Source: Snodgrassella communis (lineage in GTDB: Bacteria > Pseudomonadota > Gammaproteobacteria > Burkholderiales > Neisseriaceae). From it: 64,000 bases of DNA. A model generated the notes under the pieces. It saw only the letters and a program-made list of their open reading frames with translations, was not told where the DNA came from and searched no databases. Below are positions 9,501 to 18,192 of the stretch, piece after piece; positions within the stretch are counted from its first letter, which is position 1; each line of letters opens with the position of its first letter. The stretch is from contig NZ_CAJZCD010000008.1 in the NCBI RefSeq assembly GCF_914768045.1, forward strand, positions 1 to 64,000, written 5' to 3'. Made by a program: the position numbers and the translations under genes.

Positions 9501-10407
9501 TCCACCATGCCAGATTGTCGAGGGTGGTGCCCCAAAGTACGGCTTTTTTCCCGCCGGCATTCATGGCGATGTTGCCGCCGATACAGCAGGCATCGGCGGA
9601 GGTGGGGTCGACGGCAAACACCCAGCCGGCAGCGGTAGCGGCTTCTTCTACGCGCCGGGTTACGACGCCGGCACCACAGGTAATAACGGGGTGAGTGCCT
9701 TCTAGCCCGGGCAGTTGCTGTAAGGCTACCGGGCTGTACTGGTCGAGCTTTTCGGTGTTGATTACGGCACTCATGGCATCCATGGGTATGGCACCGCCTG
9801 TATAGCCGGTACCGCCACCGCGTGGGATGATGGTGAGTTCGAGTTCAATCAGGGCGCGTACGAGTGGCGCAATTTCTTTTTCGTGATCTGGATTGATAAC
9901 TACAAATGGGTATTCGATACGCCAGTCGGTGGCATCGGTTACATGGGTAACGCGTGCCAGACCATCAAACATGATGTTGTCTTTGTGGGTGATTTTGCGC
10001 AGGCGGTTGAATACTTGTTCGCGTTTGTTGCGGGTTGTGCAGAAGCTGCGATCAAAGTCGTTGATGGCCTGTTCGGTATTTTCTATCAGTTGGGCAACTT
10101 GCTGGTTGTTGTCACGCCGTTTCTGGATTTCGTGCAGGCGGTGGCGCATTTCTTTAACCAGTGCCTGCTGGCGGTGCTGATGTTCGAGCAGATCGTCGAT
10201 GAGATAGGGGTTGCGGATCACTGCCCAGATGTCGCCTAGTATTTCAAACAGCATGCGCGCTGAACGGCCGGTACGTCTTTGTTCGCGCAGTTGTTGCAGT
10301 AAATCCCACGAATGGCTGCCGAGTAGGCGGATGACGATTTCACGGTCGGAATAGGAGGTGTAGTTATAAGGAATTTCGCGTACGCGCTGATTGGCTTGAG
10401 TGCTCAT
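6577..10407 (-). CDS. giant FAD-linked oxidoreductase with Fe-S/CCG domains (D-lactate dehydrogenase type)
   Basis: A protein of about 1276 residues. The order is an N-terminal helical DUF3683-like region (1-170), an FAD-binding PCMH domain with GGGTGYTGG (about 197-205), an FAD-oxidase C-terminal domain with [10 protein letters not shown] near 690 and GEHGIG, two ferredoxin-like motifs ([11 protein letters not shown] near 815, [11 protein letters not shown] near 877), and two CCG heterodisulfide-reductase domains (PGCG...CCGYPQ near 1025-1060; HDPCH...CCGESG near 1155-1190). It thus combines GlcD-like and GlcF-like parts and should oxidise a 2-hydroxyacid such as D-lactate and pass electrons to the quinone pool. 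The substrate is inferred. I prefer the ATG at 10407 over an in-frame GTG at 10425. It is a single-gene unit. Confidence 0.85.
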   Translation of the reverse strand: MSTQANQRVREIPYNYTSYSDREIVIRLLGSHSWDLLQQLREQRRTGRSARMLFEILGDIWAVIRNPYLIDDLLEHQHRQQALVKEMRHRLHEIQKRRDNNQQVAQLIENTEQAINDFDRSFCTTRNKREQVFNRLRKITHKDNIMFDGLARVTHVTDATDWRIEYPFVVINPDHEKEIAPLVRALIELELTIIPRGGGTGYTGGAIPMDAMSAVINTEKLDQYSPVALQQLPGLEGTHPVITCGAGVVTRRVEEAATAAGWVFAVDPTSADACCIGGNIAMNAGGKKAVLWGTTLDNLAWWKMVNPQGQWLKIERVRHNFGKIHDETTAIFDIHTLDDDGYSIINTERLEVPGQRFRKVGLGKDVTDKFLAGVPGVQKEGTDGIITSAAFVLHRMPKYTRTVCMEFFGTVANATPSIVEVRNYMLNHPTVKLAGLEHLDWRYVRAVGYATKAAGKGRPKMVLLADIVADDENEVQAAAAHIVRLANARCGEGFIAITPEARKAFWLDRSRTAAIARHTNAFKINEDVVIPLEQLGSYSDGIERINIELSIQNKLALCAAIIDYLQTKLPVDKLDTDLPSTELLGSRKQHALNHITAIQTRWTWLLSHLDAPLADYLKQFPQQLEDNEPAGEQSCFIAMRDFHLRVSVKRDIMQPLAEIFSGKTDTLILEKLDQIHRHIIRGRVFVALHMHAGDGNVHTNIPVNSDDYDMLQTAHHAVDRIMALARSLNGVISGEHGIGITKINYLTAAEMQPYWDYKQQVDPHGHFNRGKLMPGANLDKAYTPSFELLGVESLIMEQSELGKIAHAIKDCLRCGKCKPVCSTHVPRANLLYSPRNKILGVGLLTEAFLYEEQTRRGVSLKHFDELNSVADHCTVCHRCIKPCPVKIDFGDVTVAMRNYLRKAGKKKFNPTVYMGMAFLNATDPRTIKALRLSIIKTGFAMQNWGYKMGKHFSLGWLKRQKTAPRATTGKPEIREQIVHFINRPLPRHVPIKTARALLNIEDNTTVPIIRNPQVSEEAEAVFYFPGCGSERLFSQIGLATQAMLWHVGVQTVLPPGYLCCGYPQTAGGNKDKGDQITMDNRVLFHRVANTLNYLDIKTVVVSCGTCYDQLTDYHFDKIFPGCRILDIHEYLLEKGLKLDGIKGQQYLYHDPCHTPIKTTQPIKVVNELMGQNVPLSDRCCGESGMFAVNRPDIATQVRFRKQEEIEKGKAKLPQGEPVKILTSCPACLQGLSRYSDDTNIKADYVVIEMAKHILGENWQEEFVKKASNGGIEKVLL

Positions 10408-10721
10408 TGATGTGTTCCGTTCCACTCTGCTGGGGTTAAATTGGTAGCTCTATGAGTGGGGTATTTTAACTGATTAACTTTACTTTTCGCAGTTTTGTCT
10501 TGTGACAATTTAGGTGAAAACGGCAATGGTGGCAATGAAAAAATCTGCTGGTTTGATGGTATTTTGTTTCATGTATCTGCAGAAAGCTAAAAATCTACTT
10601 TGAGTTTTGATAACTGATATTCATGAACAGCTACGGGAAATTGCATGGTTATCAATTTATCGGATAGTCGTTTTTGAGACTATTGCGTTTTACTTGTATT
10701 TAAACTGCTTACTTTGATAAT
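10408..10721. other. intergenic region upstream of the oxidoreductase
   Basis: About 310 bases hold the promoter region of the minus-strand oxidoreductase and the tail of the next operon. No ORF or conserved motif was seen. Confidence 0.4.
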
Positions 10722-10755
10722 TAAAAAGCCCTTTAGGTTTACTAAGGGGCTTTGG
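10722..10755 (-). terminator. terminator of the CsgG/DUF4810/GNA1162 operon
   Basis: A twelve-pair stem (10725-10736 with 10742-10753, one G-T pair) has a five-base loop. On the minus strand it is followed by TTTTTAATT, just after the last gene of the operon. Confidence 0.8.
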
Positions 10756-10757
10756 TT

Positions 10758-11456
10758 TTATTTATGTATCTGCACGGGTGTTATGGTGGATGTAGCTGGT
10801 TTTTGGTAGCTTGGATGGTGTGGTCCGTAGAGAATACCATTGGTAACACCGGCCGAGAGCAGATTGGCATTAACGGTTCCGGCCAGATCGAAAGCGCTAT
10901 CTTTTACCTTGTCTTTAATTTGGGTAATAAGTGCTGAAGTAACCGCGCCCAGAAAGCCTTGTTGCTTGTTGTCACTTGAACTTACGGTGATTTGTTTTGC
11001 ACCAGTCCAGATAACATCGCCAGTTTTAGCATCTATAAGTTTGGCTTTAACACTTACGGTAGTGGTGCTGTTAATTACCTGATATTTGGTACCATAATCG
11101 TCGATATCCATATACAAAATGGCATCAGGATTATATACCTGACGGATTTTATTCAAATCAACAGCCTGTATTTCTGCTCCTTCATTGAGGCCATTTTCCT
11201 TGAAGGTTTCGTTAACTAGTGCAACTGGAAATACGTAGTAACCAGATTCAGCCAGTGGTCTGGTTGATTGTGCCATAACTGCATTTGGTGCTTTTACTTC
11301 TACTGAAGAGCTAGTTGGCTGTACCACAAGTATGGAGCGAGGATTGCTGCGCTGGAACTTGCTGTAATCGTAAGGCTGTTTATTACTAGTGGTACTACAG
11401 GCAGACAGGATGGCGGCAACAGATAAAGGCAGTAATAATTGACGTAATAAACGCAT
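10758..11456 (-). CDS. GNA1162-family lipoprotein (DUF799)
   Basis: A 232-residue lipoprotein with lipobox LSAC (Cys20). The body matches the GNA1162/DUF799 family known from Neisseria meningitidis, with the conserved QPTSSSVEV-like strand, the DAILYMDIDDYGTKY segment and the D-x-K-T-G-D-V-I-W-T-G turn. The family forms periplasm-facing, outer-membrane-anchored proteins with a TolB-N-like fold. It is the third gene of a three-lipoprotein operon and starts 2 bases after the DUF4810 gene. The set probably forms an envelope complex with the CsgG-like protein; the secreted substrate is unknown. A terminator follows directly. Confidence 0.85.
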   Translation of the reverse strand: MRLLRQLLLPLSVAAILSACSTTSNKQPYDYSKFQRSNPRSILVVQPTSSSVEVKAPNAVMAQSTRPLAESGYYVFPVALVNETFKENGLNEGAEIQAVDLNKIRQVYNPDAILYMDIDDYGTKYQVINSTTTVSVKAKLIDAKTGDVIWTGAKQITVSSSDNKQQGFLGAVTSALITQIKDKVKDSAFDLAGTVNANLLSAGVTNGILYGPHHPSYQKPATSTITPVQIHK

Positions 11457-11458
11457 TA

Positions 11459-11815
11459 TTATTTTTCTCCTACTACGTTTTTGAGTAAGAAATTCATATA
11501 GGCGGTCGATTCAGGAAACGCCTGTTTTTCCATCTTAAACTGGGTTTTGGCGCCGGCCAGATTACCTACTTTGGCATAGAGCATCCCCAGATGTGCATGC
11601 GTGCCTGGTGCTGCCTTGGCATAGTTACTCTGTACATCAAGAAAGTATTTTTCCATGTTGGCAATCTGTTCCTGAGGTGTAAGAGCATTATTCAAGGCTT
11701 GATATTGCTGTTTGTTAAAATCACCCCAGTAGTAAAGTGAGTTGGCCGGCTGATTATTATTTGCGCAGGCAGCTAATAACAAGGCAGCTATGACCGTAGT
11801 CAGGATGTGTTTCAT
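11459..11815 (-). CDS. DUF4810 lipoprotein
   Basis: A 118-residue lipoprotein with lipobox LAAC (Cys17), followed by a compact helical domain (YYWGDFNKQQYQAL near the start, then TPQEQIANMEKYFLD and a tetratricopeptide-like GTHAHLGMLYAKVGN). This matches DUF4810. It lies between the CsgG-like gene (21-base gap upstream) and the GNA1162 gene (2-base gap downstream), so the three are co-translated. The likely role is an accessory periplasmic lipoprotein of the CsgG-like assembly. Confidence 0.85.
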   Translation of the reverse strand: MKHILTTVIAALLLAACANNNQPANSLYYWGDFNKQQYQALNNALTPQEQIANMEKYFLDVQSNYAKAAPGTHAHLGMLYAKVGNLAGAKTQFKMEKQAFPESTAYMNFLLKNVVGEK

Positions 11816-11836
11816 ATTTGTTGTACCTGATGGATA

Positions 11837-12499
11837 TTAGGGTTGTGGCTTCCATTGACCTTGTTCGATGCCGCGTACTAGATTATTTACAGCTTCTCGG
11901 ATAGCCAGATCCAGTACTTTGCCATTGAGGGTGGCGTCGTAGCTTGTGTGTCCGCCTGTGCCGAGGATTTCACGTGAAGATAGTTTGAATTCACCAGCAC
12001 CCTGACTGGAGAAGACTATCTCGGAGGATTGTACGTCAACAATACTCAGGGTAACTTTGGCATAAGCGACCTGTGTTTTACCTTGACCTAGAATACCAAA
12101 TAGTTGCTGGTCACCAATATTTCTACGGCCAAATTCGGTAATGGCACCGGTAACGACGTAGCGTGCGCCCTTTATTTTCTGATTCAGACCTTTGATATTG
12201 GCTTCATTTTTGATTTCATCCAGATTACCACGGTCTAATACTGAAAAACGACCGGTTTGCTGCAAATCTGCCATTAGAATGGTTTTGGCTTGGCTGGTAA
12301 GCTGGTTGTTGCTATTACTGAAAATACCGCCTCCGAGATTACCACGGCTATCAAACTTGCCGACAGCCAGCGGTGCTTTTACACCATTGTAGGCCTGCTG
12401 ATAGGTTTCTACTTTGGGAACGTTCAGAACCTGAGAACTTTCAGTTGCGCATGCAGATAATAGAACTGCACTTAATATGGTTAAGTAAAATTTTTTCAT
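11837..12499 (-). CDS. CsgG/HfaB-family outer-membrane lipoprotein
   Basis: A 220-residue lipoprotein with lipobox LSAC (Cys17). It carries the CsgG core: LAVGKFDSRG, an LMADLQQTGRFSVLDR segment and a VTGAITEFG strand, then a long beta region and a C-terminal helix (VLDLAIREAVNNLVRGIEQG). CsgG proteins form outer-membrane secretion pores for curli and related fibres. No curli subunit gene is nearby, so the cargo is unknown. It is the first gene of the operon with DUF4810 and GNA1162. The same trio occurs in Neisseria, which helps place the organism. Confidence 0.85.
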   Translation of the reverse strand: MKKFYLTILSAVLLSACATESSQVLNVPKVETYQQAYNGVKAPLAVGKFDSRGNLGGGIFSNSNNQLTSQAKTILMADLQQTGRFSVLDRGNLDEIKNEANIKGLNQKIKGARYVVTGAITEFGRRNIGDQQLFGILGQGKTQVAYAKVTLSIVDVQSSEIVFSSQGAGEFKLSSREILGTGGHTSYDATLNGKVLDLAIREAVNNLVRGIEQGQWKPQP

Positions 12500-12623
12500 G
12501 AGTGTTTAAGTAAATTATGTTGGGTGCAGTATATTGAGGTTGTTTTTTTATGTCAAAAATATATTTTAAATAAAAGTGTGAAAATTTTTATCACACAGGC
12601 TTTATTCTGAAGGCTGGTAGATA

Positions 12624-13370
12624 TCAGAATTGTTCCTGTGTGCTTAGGTAACGCCATTGCCCGGGAGGCAATGCACCCAGTTTGATTTTGCCCATGCGCA
12701 CGCGTTTCAGCCCGGTAACGCGCAGACCGACCAGCTCACACATGCGCCGGATCTGGCGTTTTTTACCCTGTTTGAGAATAAAGCGCAGCTGATCCTGATT
12801 TTGCCAGCTGACTTTGGCTGGCCGCAGTTTTTCTCCATCCAGACTTAAGCCATGATTGAGTAGCGCCAGACCGTTGTCGCTAAGACGGCCGCTGACGCGT
12901 ACCAGATATTCTTTTTCTATGCTGCTGTTTTCACCGATAAGCTGTTTGGCAATGCGCCCGTCCTGTGTAAGTACCAGTAAGCCTACTGAATCTATGTCCA
13001 GACGGCCAGCTGGTGCCAGATGGCGGGTATGGGCTGTCTGAAACTGAATACGGCTTTTGTCTTCCTGCCAGTGATTGGCTTCGGTAATCAGTTCGACGGC
13101 GGCACGGTAGCCTTTTTCTGGCTGCGCGCTGACGTAGCCAACTGGTTTGTTTAATAGGATGGTAACGCGTTCGGCCTGCTGACGATGTGCCTGCCGGTCA
13201 AGGTCAATGCGGTCGGAATCGATAACTTTCTGCCCCAGTACTGCGGTCACGCCATTCACTTTTACCCAGCCTTGTTCGATGTAGCCATCAGCTTCGCGGC
13301 GCGAGCATAAGCCTAGTTGTGCCATGCGCTTAGACAGGCGCTGTGGTTCATTTTGGTCTGTTGTTGTCAT
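12624..13370 (-). CDS. rRNA pseudouridine synthase, RsuA/RluF family
   Basis: A 248-residue protein with an S4 RNA-binding domain ([17 protein letters not shown], about residues 13-60) and a pseudouridine synthase domain with the catalytic motif [11 protein letters not shown] (Asp near residue 119), plus [13 protein letters not shown] at the C-terminal side. It isomerises a uridine in rRNA; the length and motifs fit RluF (23S U2604) better than RsuA, but the site is not certain. Its ATG overlaps the stop of the upstream methyltransferase gene by four bases (ATGA), so the two rRNA-modification genes are coupled. Confidence 0.85.
   Translation of the reverse strand: MTTTDQNEPQRLSKRMAQLGLCSRREADGYIEQGWVKVNGVTAVLGQKVIDSDRIDLDRQAHRQQAERVTILLNKPVGYVSAQPEKGYRAAVELITEANHWQEDKSRIQFQTAHTRHLAPAGRLDIDSVGLLVLTQDGRIAKQLIGENSSIEKEYLVRVSGRLSDNGLALLNHGLSLDGEKLRPAKVSWQNQDQLRFILKQGKKRQIRRMCELVGLRVTGLKRVRMGKIKLGALPPGQWRYLSTQEQF
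13031..13042 (+). other. DUS-like 12-mer with one mismatch
   Basis: GGGCTGTCTGAA lies inside the pseudouridine synthase gene and differs in the first base from the exact motif AGGCTGTCTGAA seen at 27379 and 54066. It may be a DNA-uptake sequence variant or chance. Confidence 0.3.
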
Positions 13371-14524
13371 GCTTTATGCTCTTTCTGTCGATTTGAACCG
13401 GCTACCATGTCCAGCAGAAACAGGCGGCAATCTAGGTTACCATTGAAGAGGGGGATTTTGCGTTTTGGGGACAGGCGCATCAGTTTGGGCATATCGCGGT
13501 CGGCACTGAACATGCCAATCAGCCAGCCGGCAAAATGCTGTTTCAGCCAGCTACCAAGCTGCGGATATAAAGCGTGTAATAGCTGGATTTCTGAAAGGCG
13601 TACGCCATAAGGCGGATTGCTTATCATGATGCCATTGGCACCATTCGGGCGAGTATCCAGTGCATCGCTTACCTGCCATTGAATATACTGGTCTACTTCG
13701 GCGTAGCGGGCATTGTTTTGTGCCAATTTGATGAGTTTGCCATCTATGTCGGCGCCGAAAATCGGTGCCTGAGGCTGGCTTTTGGCGGCTAGCGCGGTTC
13801 GGCGCAGTTGCTGCCATAAGGCATCATTATAATTGTGCAGATTTTCAAAGCCAAAGGTGCGCTCTAGTCCGGGGGCAGTATTGGTGGCTATCAGTGCTGC
13901 TTCTATGGCGAGGGTGCCACTACCGCAGAATGGATCCATAAATGGCTGGCTGCCATTATAGCCAGCCAGTAATAACAGGCCGGCCGCCAGATTTTCGCGT
14001 AATGGTGCTTCGCCGGTATCGCTGCGATAGCCGCGTTTGAATAAGGCTTCGCCACTACTATCCAGATAGATGGATAGTTCGTTTTTTTCGATGAAGACAT
14101 GAATACGGACATCGGGGCGAAATTTTTCTACGCTGGGGCGGCTGCCGGTTGTGTCGCGAAATACATCGCAAAGTGCATCTTTTACTTTGAGTGCGGCAAA
14201 GTTGAGGCTGTTAATCTGTGCTTGTTTGCCTTCGATGTGAATTTTGAAGTTTTTGTTAACGTCAAACCATTGTGGCCAGTTAATTTTTCTGGCCTGCTGA
14301 TAAATGTCGTTTTCGTGGCGAAAGTGGCCGCTACTCAGGCGAATGAGTACGCGGCTGGCCACGCGGCTGTGCAGATTAATCCGGTAAACGCTGGCTAAAT
14401 CACCATTAACAGCAACGCCACCATCGTGATTATGAATCTGTTCGCAGCCCAGTGTAACCAGTTCCTGATTTAATGTGGCTTCCAGCCCGCGCGGACAGCT
14501 GACGAAAAGAGGATATGAATTCAT
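13367..14524 (-). CDS. rlmL: THUMP-domain rRNA guanine N2-methyltransferase, RlmL N-terminal type
   Basis: A 385-residue class I SAM-dependent RNA methyltransferase. The N-terminus has a ferredoxin-like and THUMP region ([13 protein letters not shown], residues 5-17; [22 protein letters not shown]). The catalytic part has [14 protein letters not shown] (SAM site), and SNPPYG is the active-site NPPY motif. It corresponds to the N-terminal half of E. coli RlmL (m2G2445 of 23S rRNA), which lacks the RlmK half here, as is usual in betaproteobacteria. It is followed by a pseudouridine synthase with a four-base overlap. Confidence 0.8.
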   Translation of the reverse strand: MNSYPLFVSCPRGLEATLNQELVTLGCEQIHNHDGGVAVNGDLASVYRINLHSRVASRVLIRLSSGHFRHENDIYQQARKINWPQWFDVNKNFKIHIEGKQAQINSLNFAALKVKDALCDVFRDTTGSRPSVEKFRPDVRIHVFIEKNELSIYLDSSGEALFKRGYRSDTGEAPLRENLAAGLLLLAGYNGSQPFMDPFCGSGTLAIEAALIATNTAPGLERTFGFENLHNYNDALWQQLRRTALAAKSQPQAPIFGADIDGKLIKLAQNNARYAEVDQYIQWQVSDALDTRPNGANGIMISNPPYGVRLSEIQLLHALYPQLGSWLKQHFAGWLIGMFSADRDMPKLMRLSPKRKIPLFNGNLDCRLFLLDMVAGSNRQKEHKA

Positions 14525-14552
14525 GTAATACTTTAATTAAGGAGGAAAGGAC

Positions 14553-14579
14553 ATGCTAAACTTGTTTATGCATGTGTGA
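14553..14579 (+). other. eight-codon mini-ORF with very strong ribosome site
   Basis: AAGGAGG at 14539-14545 lies seven bases before an ATG that opens an eight-codon frame (MLNLFMHV, stop 14577-14579). It lies 142 bases upstream of the YciI-like gene. It could be a leader peptide or an accident of sequence. Confidence 0.3.
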
Positions 14580-14720
14580 ATAGTATGATTGTAATATTGA
14601 AGTTCGGCATTGACCATTGTTTATGCTTTTCAGCACGCAAATTTGGGTGATTATGTGTGAAACTGCACTGTTTAAATCGGTATATTTTATGGCTTATAAG
14701 AGTTGATTAAGGAGAATACT

Positions 14721-15005
14721 ATGTTTATTTTTAAGTTAACCTATCGGCAACCGATAGAAGAAGTAGAGAAATATTTACTTGCTCATATTGCTTATTTGCA
14801 AGATCACTATGATGCCGGCCATTTTATTGCATCCGGCCGGCAAGTGCCGCGTGTCGGTGGCGTGATTCTATGTCGCGCCAGTAATAAGGAGGCTGCTGAG
14901 GCCATATTGCAGGAAGACCCGTTTTATATTCATCAGATTGCTGAATATGAGGTGATTGAATTTGTGCCAAGTAAATATGTGAATGGTTTTGAAGTGTTTA
15001 TTTGA
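14721..15005 (+). CDS. YciI-like protein
   Basis: A 94-residue protein of the YCII family, with the conserved LAHIAYLQDHYDAGHFIASGR stretch (His22 of the H-x-D region) and the PF-like DPFYIHQIAEYEV segment near the end. The family has a dimeric ferredoxin-like alpha+beta barrel with a proposed His-Asp active site; the substrate is unknown. I take the ATG at 14721, which has AAGGAG six bases upstream, rather than an upstream in-frame start. It appears monocistronic. Confidence 0.8.
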   Translation: MFIFKLTYRQPIEEVEKYLLAHIAYLQDHYDAGHFIASGRQVPRVGGVILCRASNKEAAEAILQEDPFYIHQIAEYEVIEFVPSKYVNGFEVFI

Positions 15006-15357
15006 TTTTATTGCTGGGTAAGCAGATTGGTTTACTGAAACTGGTTTCGGTTTTTGCTGGGAATTTTATATGACGTATGGATTATCCAGAAAATAGGATT
15101 AGGAGCTAAGCTAGTTTCAGGAATTTGATATAATGTAGTCATTAAAATAAATACTTGATTGATTCAGATAAGTAACTGGTATTGGTGATGATGGAAATAA
15201 AACAAGAATCTGCTTATGGAGAATTAGATTGATTGCTTTTTATCAGATTAATATTAGTAGTTGTTTTGAATTTTAGCTGTTTAGTAGTCTAAGCTATTAG
15301 GGTAATATTCATTTAGTTTAACAATCTGAATATTTTAGTCTTATTTTTTCATCATTT
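15006..15357. other. intergenic region, nothing recognised
   Basis: About 350 AT-rich bases lie between two convergent genes. No ORF with a ribosome site and no clear terminator stem were found. Confidence 0.4.
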
Positions 15358-16440
15358 TTATTTTAGTCGTTGGTAAAGTTTAATTACTTCCGGCTCACCA
15401 TTGGTGCAGCTTTTTCTTAAAAGTTCTCTGGCAATACGCTTATTTTTTTTCACGCCATTTCCATTGGCATACAGTAAGCCCAAATTAAACAGTGCCTCAG
15501 CAAGTCCCTGTTTTGCAGCCAGATGAAAGTAACGTGCCGCTTTTATGTAATTCTGTTGCACACCATTTCCCATAGCATAGATAATTCCTAACTCATTTTG
15601 TGCGGCCACATATCCTTGTCTGGCAGCAGAATGGAAATAATCCCGTGCTACTTTAAAATTCTGTTTTACGTTATTACCTTCAGAATATATACATCCCAGC
15701 TTAAACTGAGCATCTGCGTTTTTATGCTTGGCAGCCAGCAAATAATAATCAATGGCTTTTAAAAAATCTTTTTTTACACCTAAACCGTTTTCATACATTA
15801 CACCTAGTTTATACTCGGCAGTCGCATCTTTTTGTGCTGCAGCAAGCGAAAAATATTGATAGGCACTGATATTACTCTGTATAACGCCATGACCATTGTA
15901 ATACATCAGCCCTAAATTGTATTGCGCAGCAAGGTTACCCTGTACAGCAGCCTGTTGATAATAGTAAGCGGCTTTAGCTAAATCCTGTACAACACCTTTA
16001 CCAGAGCGATACATGCATCCTAAACTGAATTGTGCATCATCGTAGCCCTGTTGTGCAGCTAACTGATAATATTCAATACCTTTAATAAGATCTTGTTTCA
16101 CCCCTCTTCCAAAGCAATACATATTGCCTAAAAAATACTGAGCGGTGGCTGCCCCTTGTTTTGCTGCAACTGAATAACACTCAATTGCTTTTGTATAATT
16201 CTTTGTTACACCGGAACCATGTTCGTATAAAAGACCTAAACTGATTTGTGCATCAATATTTCCCTGTTTTGCTGCGAGTTTATAGTATTTATATGCTTCT
16301 GAGTAATCTTGTGCTATTTCCTCACCATCCTCATACATAGCACCCAGAATAAATTGTGCATTTACGTCTCCCTTTTTTGCTGCCTGTTGGGTATTTAAAA
16401 ATTTATCTGATTTTTTTACTTCTGTATTCTCATTACTCAT
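15358..16440 (-). CDS. Sel1-repeat protein, 360 residues
   Basis: After about 20 polar residues the protein consists of nine Sel1-like repeats of 36 residues each (A-Q-x-x-L-G-x-M-Y-x-x-G-x-G-V-x-x-D-x-x-K-A-x-x-Y-Y-x-x-A-A-x-Q-G). It ends with a special cap (NKRIARELLRKSCTNG). No signal peptide is seen, so it may be cytosolic. Sel1 repeats form alpha-solenoids for protein-protein contacts. The 574-residue gene at 18193 shares the same C-terminal cap, so the two are paralogs on either side of ada. The partner or process is unknown. Confidence 0.85.
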   Translation of the reverse strand: MSNENTEVKKSDKFLNTQQAAKKGDVNAQFILGAMYEDGEEIAQDYSEAYKYYKLAAKQGNIDAQISLGLLYEHGSGVTKNYTKAIECYSVAAKQGAATAQYFLGNMYCFGRGVKQDLIKGIEYYQLAAQQGYDDAQFSLGCMYRSGKGVVQDLAKAAYYYQQAAVQGNLAAQYNLGLMYYNGHGVIQSNISAYQYFSLAAAQKDATAEYKLGVMYENGLGVKKDFLKAIDYYLLAAKHKNADAQFKLGCIYSEGNNVKQNFKVARDYFHSAARQGYVAAQNELGIIYAMGNGVQQNYIKAARYFHLAAKQGLAEALFNLGLLYANGNGVKKNKRIARELLRKSCTNGEPEVIKLYQRLK

Positions 16441-16647
16441 TTTTTGCAGTATTGGTTTAAATTTTTTCCATTACATTGTATCTGGAATGAACAAGTTAAA
16501 CAAATTATGGGTTGTGGTTTCAATAATAAAAATAGTTATCTATTTTTCGGTTGTCATCGTTGCAAATAGTTTTTTAATATTCTTTTATATGCTGAATTCG
16601 TGTAAAACAAACGAATCAGGATAACCAAAAATAAAGTGGGTAGGTCA

Positions 16648-17715
16648 ATGATGCCAGTTACAGATAGAATCGAAATCCAGAAATACTACCGAGCTTTACT
16701 TGCAAAAGATCCAAGCTATGTCGGTATCTTTTACGTTGGTGTTAAAACTACTTCAATATTTTGTATATCTACATGCAGAGCGAAAAAGCCAAAATTTGAA
16801 AATACCGAATTTTTTCGAACGATTAAAGATGCTCTCGATGCTGGCTACAGACCCTGTAAAGTCTGCCGGCCAACAGAGAATGCTAATGAAGCACCCAAAC
16901 AGGTGATTGATGCAATAAGAATCAGTACTGAAAATCCAAAGATAAGAATATCTGATGCGCTGTTAAGAGAGCATCAAATCAGCCCGGAAATTGTTCGCCG
17001 CTGGTTTAAAAAAAATTATGGTATTACCTTTCAGGCTTATCAAAGAATGTACCGAATTAATCAGGCTTATCAGGAATTGAAAACGGGCAAAACAATAATG
17101 GATACGGCTTTTGATAACGGATATGAATCATTGAGTGGCTTTGCTTATACCTACAAAAAGATTGTCAAAAAAGCACCATCTAACTATTCAAATGACAATC
17201 TTATTCTGATCAATCGTTTAACCACGCCCATTGGCCCTATGTTCATATGCGCAACAGAGCAGGGTATATGCTTATTGGAATTTGTTGACCGTCGTATGCT
17301 GGAAACAGAGTTCAGGCAGTTACAAAATCTGCTTAATGGCGTAATTATCTTTGGTGAAAATAATCACATTTTACAGGCCAGGGTTGAAATAAATGAATAC
17401 TTTGCGGGTAAAAGAACAATCTTCACTGTTCAATTGCATACCCCCGGAACGCATTTTCAGCAGGCTGTCTGGGATTGTTTGAGAACAATACCTTATGGCG
17501 AAGTCACTACTTACAAACAACAGGCAGAAAAGCTGAATAATTCTAAAGCAGTTAGGGCTGTTGCTCGTGCCAATGGCTTTAATCGTGTCGCCATCATTAT
17601 TCCATGCCACAGAGTAATCGGTTCTAATGGCCAGTTAACTGGCTATGGTGGTGGATTGGCACGCAAACAATGGCTGATTAATCATGAGAAAATAATTATC
17701 AATCATAGATGTTAA
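16648..17715 (+). CDS. ada: Ada: methylphosphotriester/O6-methylguanine methyltransferase and activator
   Basis: A 355-residue protein with the full Ada domain order. The N-terminal Zn domain has four cysteines (C39, C43, C70, C73) matching the Ada methyl-acceptor site. An AraC-type helix-turn-helix region (about 90-185: DTAFDNGYESLSGFAYTYKK) follows, then an O6-alkylguanine transferase domain with active-site motif IPCHRVIG. It repairs alkylated DNA and, once methylated, activates alkylation-response genes. I take the ATG at 16648; an upstream GTG at 16636 is also in frame. It is divergent from the Sel1 gene at 15358. Confidence 0.9.
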   Translation: MMPVTDRIEIQKYYRALLAKDPSYVGIFYVGVKTTSIFCISTCRAKKPKFENTEFFRTIKDALDAGYRPCKVCRPTENANEAPKQVIDAIRISTENPKIRISDALLREHQISPEIVRRWFKKNYGITFQAYQRMYRINQAYQELKTGKTIMDTAFDNGYESLSGFAYTYKKIVKKAPSNYSNDNLILINRLTTPIGPMFICATEQGICLLEFVDRRMLETEFRQLQNLLNGVIIFGENNHILQARVEINEYFAGKRTIFTVQLHTPGTHFQQAVWDCLRTIPYGEVTTYKQQAEKLNNSKAVRAVARANGFNRVAIIIPCHRVIGSNGQLTGYGGGLARKQWLINHEKIIINHRC

Positions 17716-18192
17716 GTACAAAAGAGCAGTTTGTTTGGATTTTGTTATAGTGTAAATGTGCAGTTTTATTTGCGTTTAAGCATATTGCAGAATTTTGGCT
17801 TAGCTTAATGTGGTTTTATTTGGCTGGTTTGGATGGTTAAGCTGAAATAGGGCAAACTTGGGTCTGATTGGCAATAAAAATTTACCGGCGGTGAAGTCTT
17901 AATTTAATTGATTCAGCAATAGCTATTGCTGGTTGGATTTTTTTATAAATGGAATATTCAGCGCAGTATAACTGTCTTTATTTGTTTCATAATTATTTGT
18001 TCTTAAATAATGAAAATGGTAAAGTTACTACGTTTTTTCGTAATTATAATGGGTTTGAAAAGATTTTAGCTTTGGCAATTGTGTTGATTAATTCTAATAT
18101 TAATTAAGCTAATTATCATGGTTAACTATATATGTTGGTATGGTTTTTAATATTATCTATAGATAATTTATTTGTATTGAAGGGGGTAATTG
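17716..18192. other. intergenic region before second Sel1 gene
   Basis: About 480 AT-rich bases with no supported ORF. The end holds AGGGGG (18181-18186), the ribosome site of the Sel1 gene, and AT-rich sequence suitable for a promoter. Confidence 0.4.
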
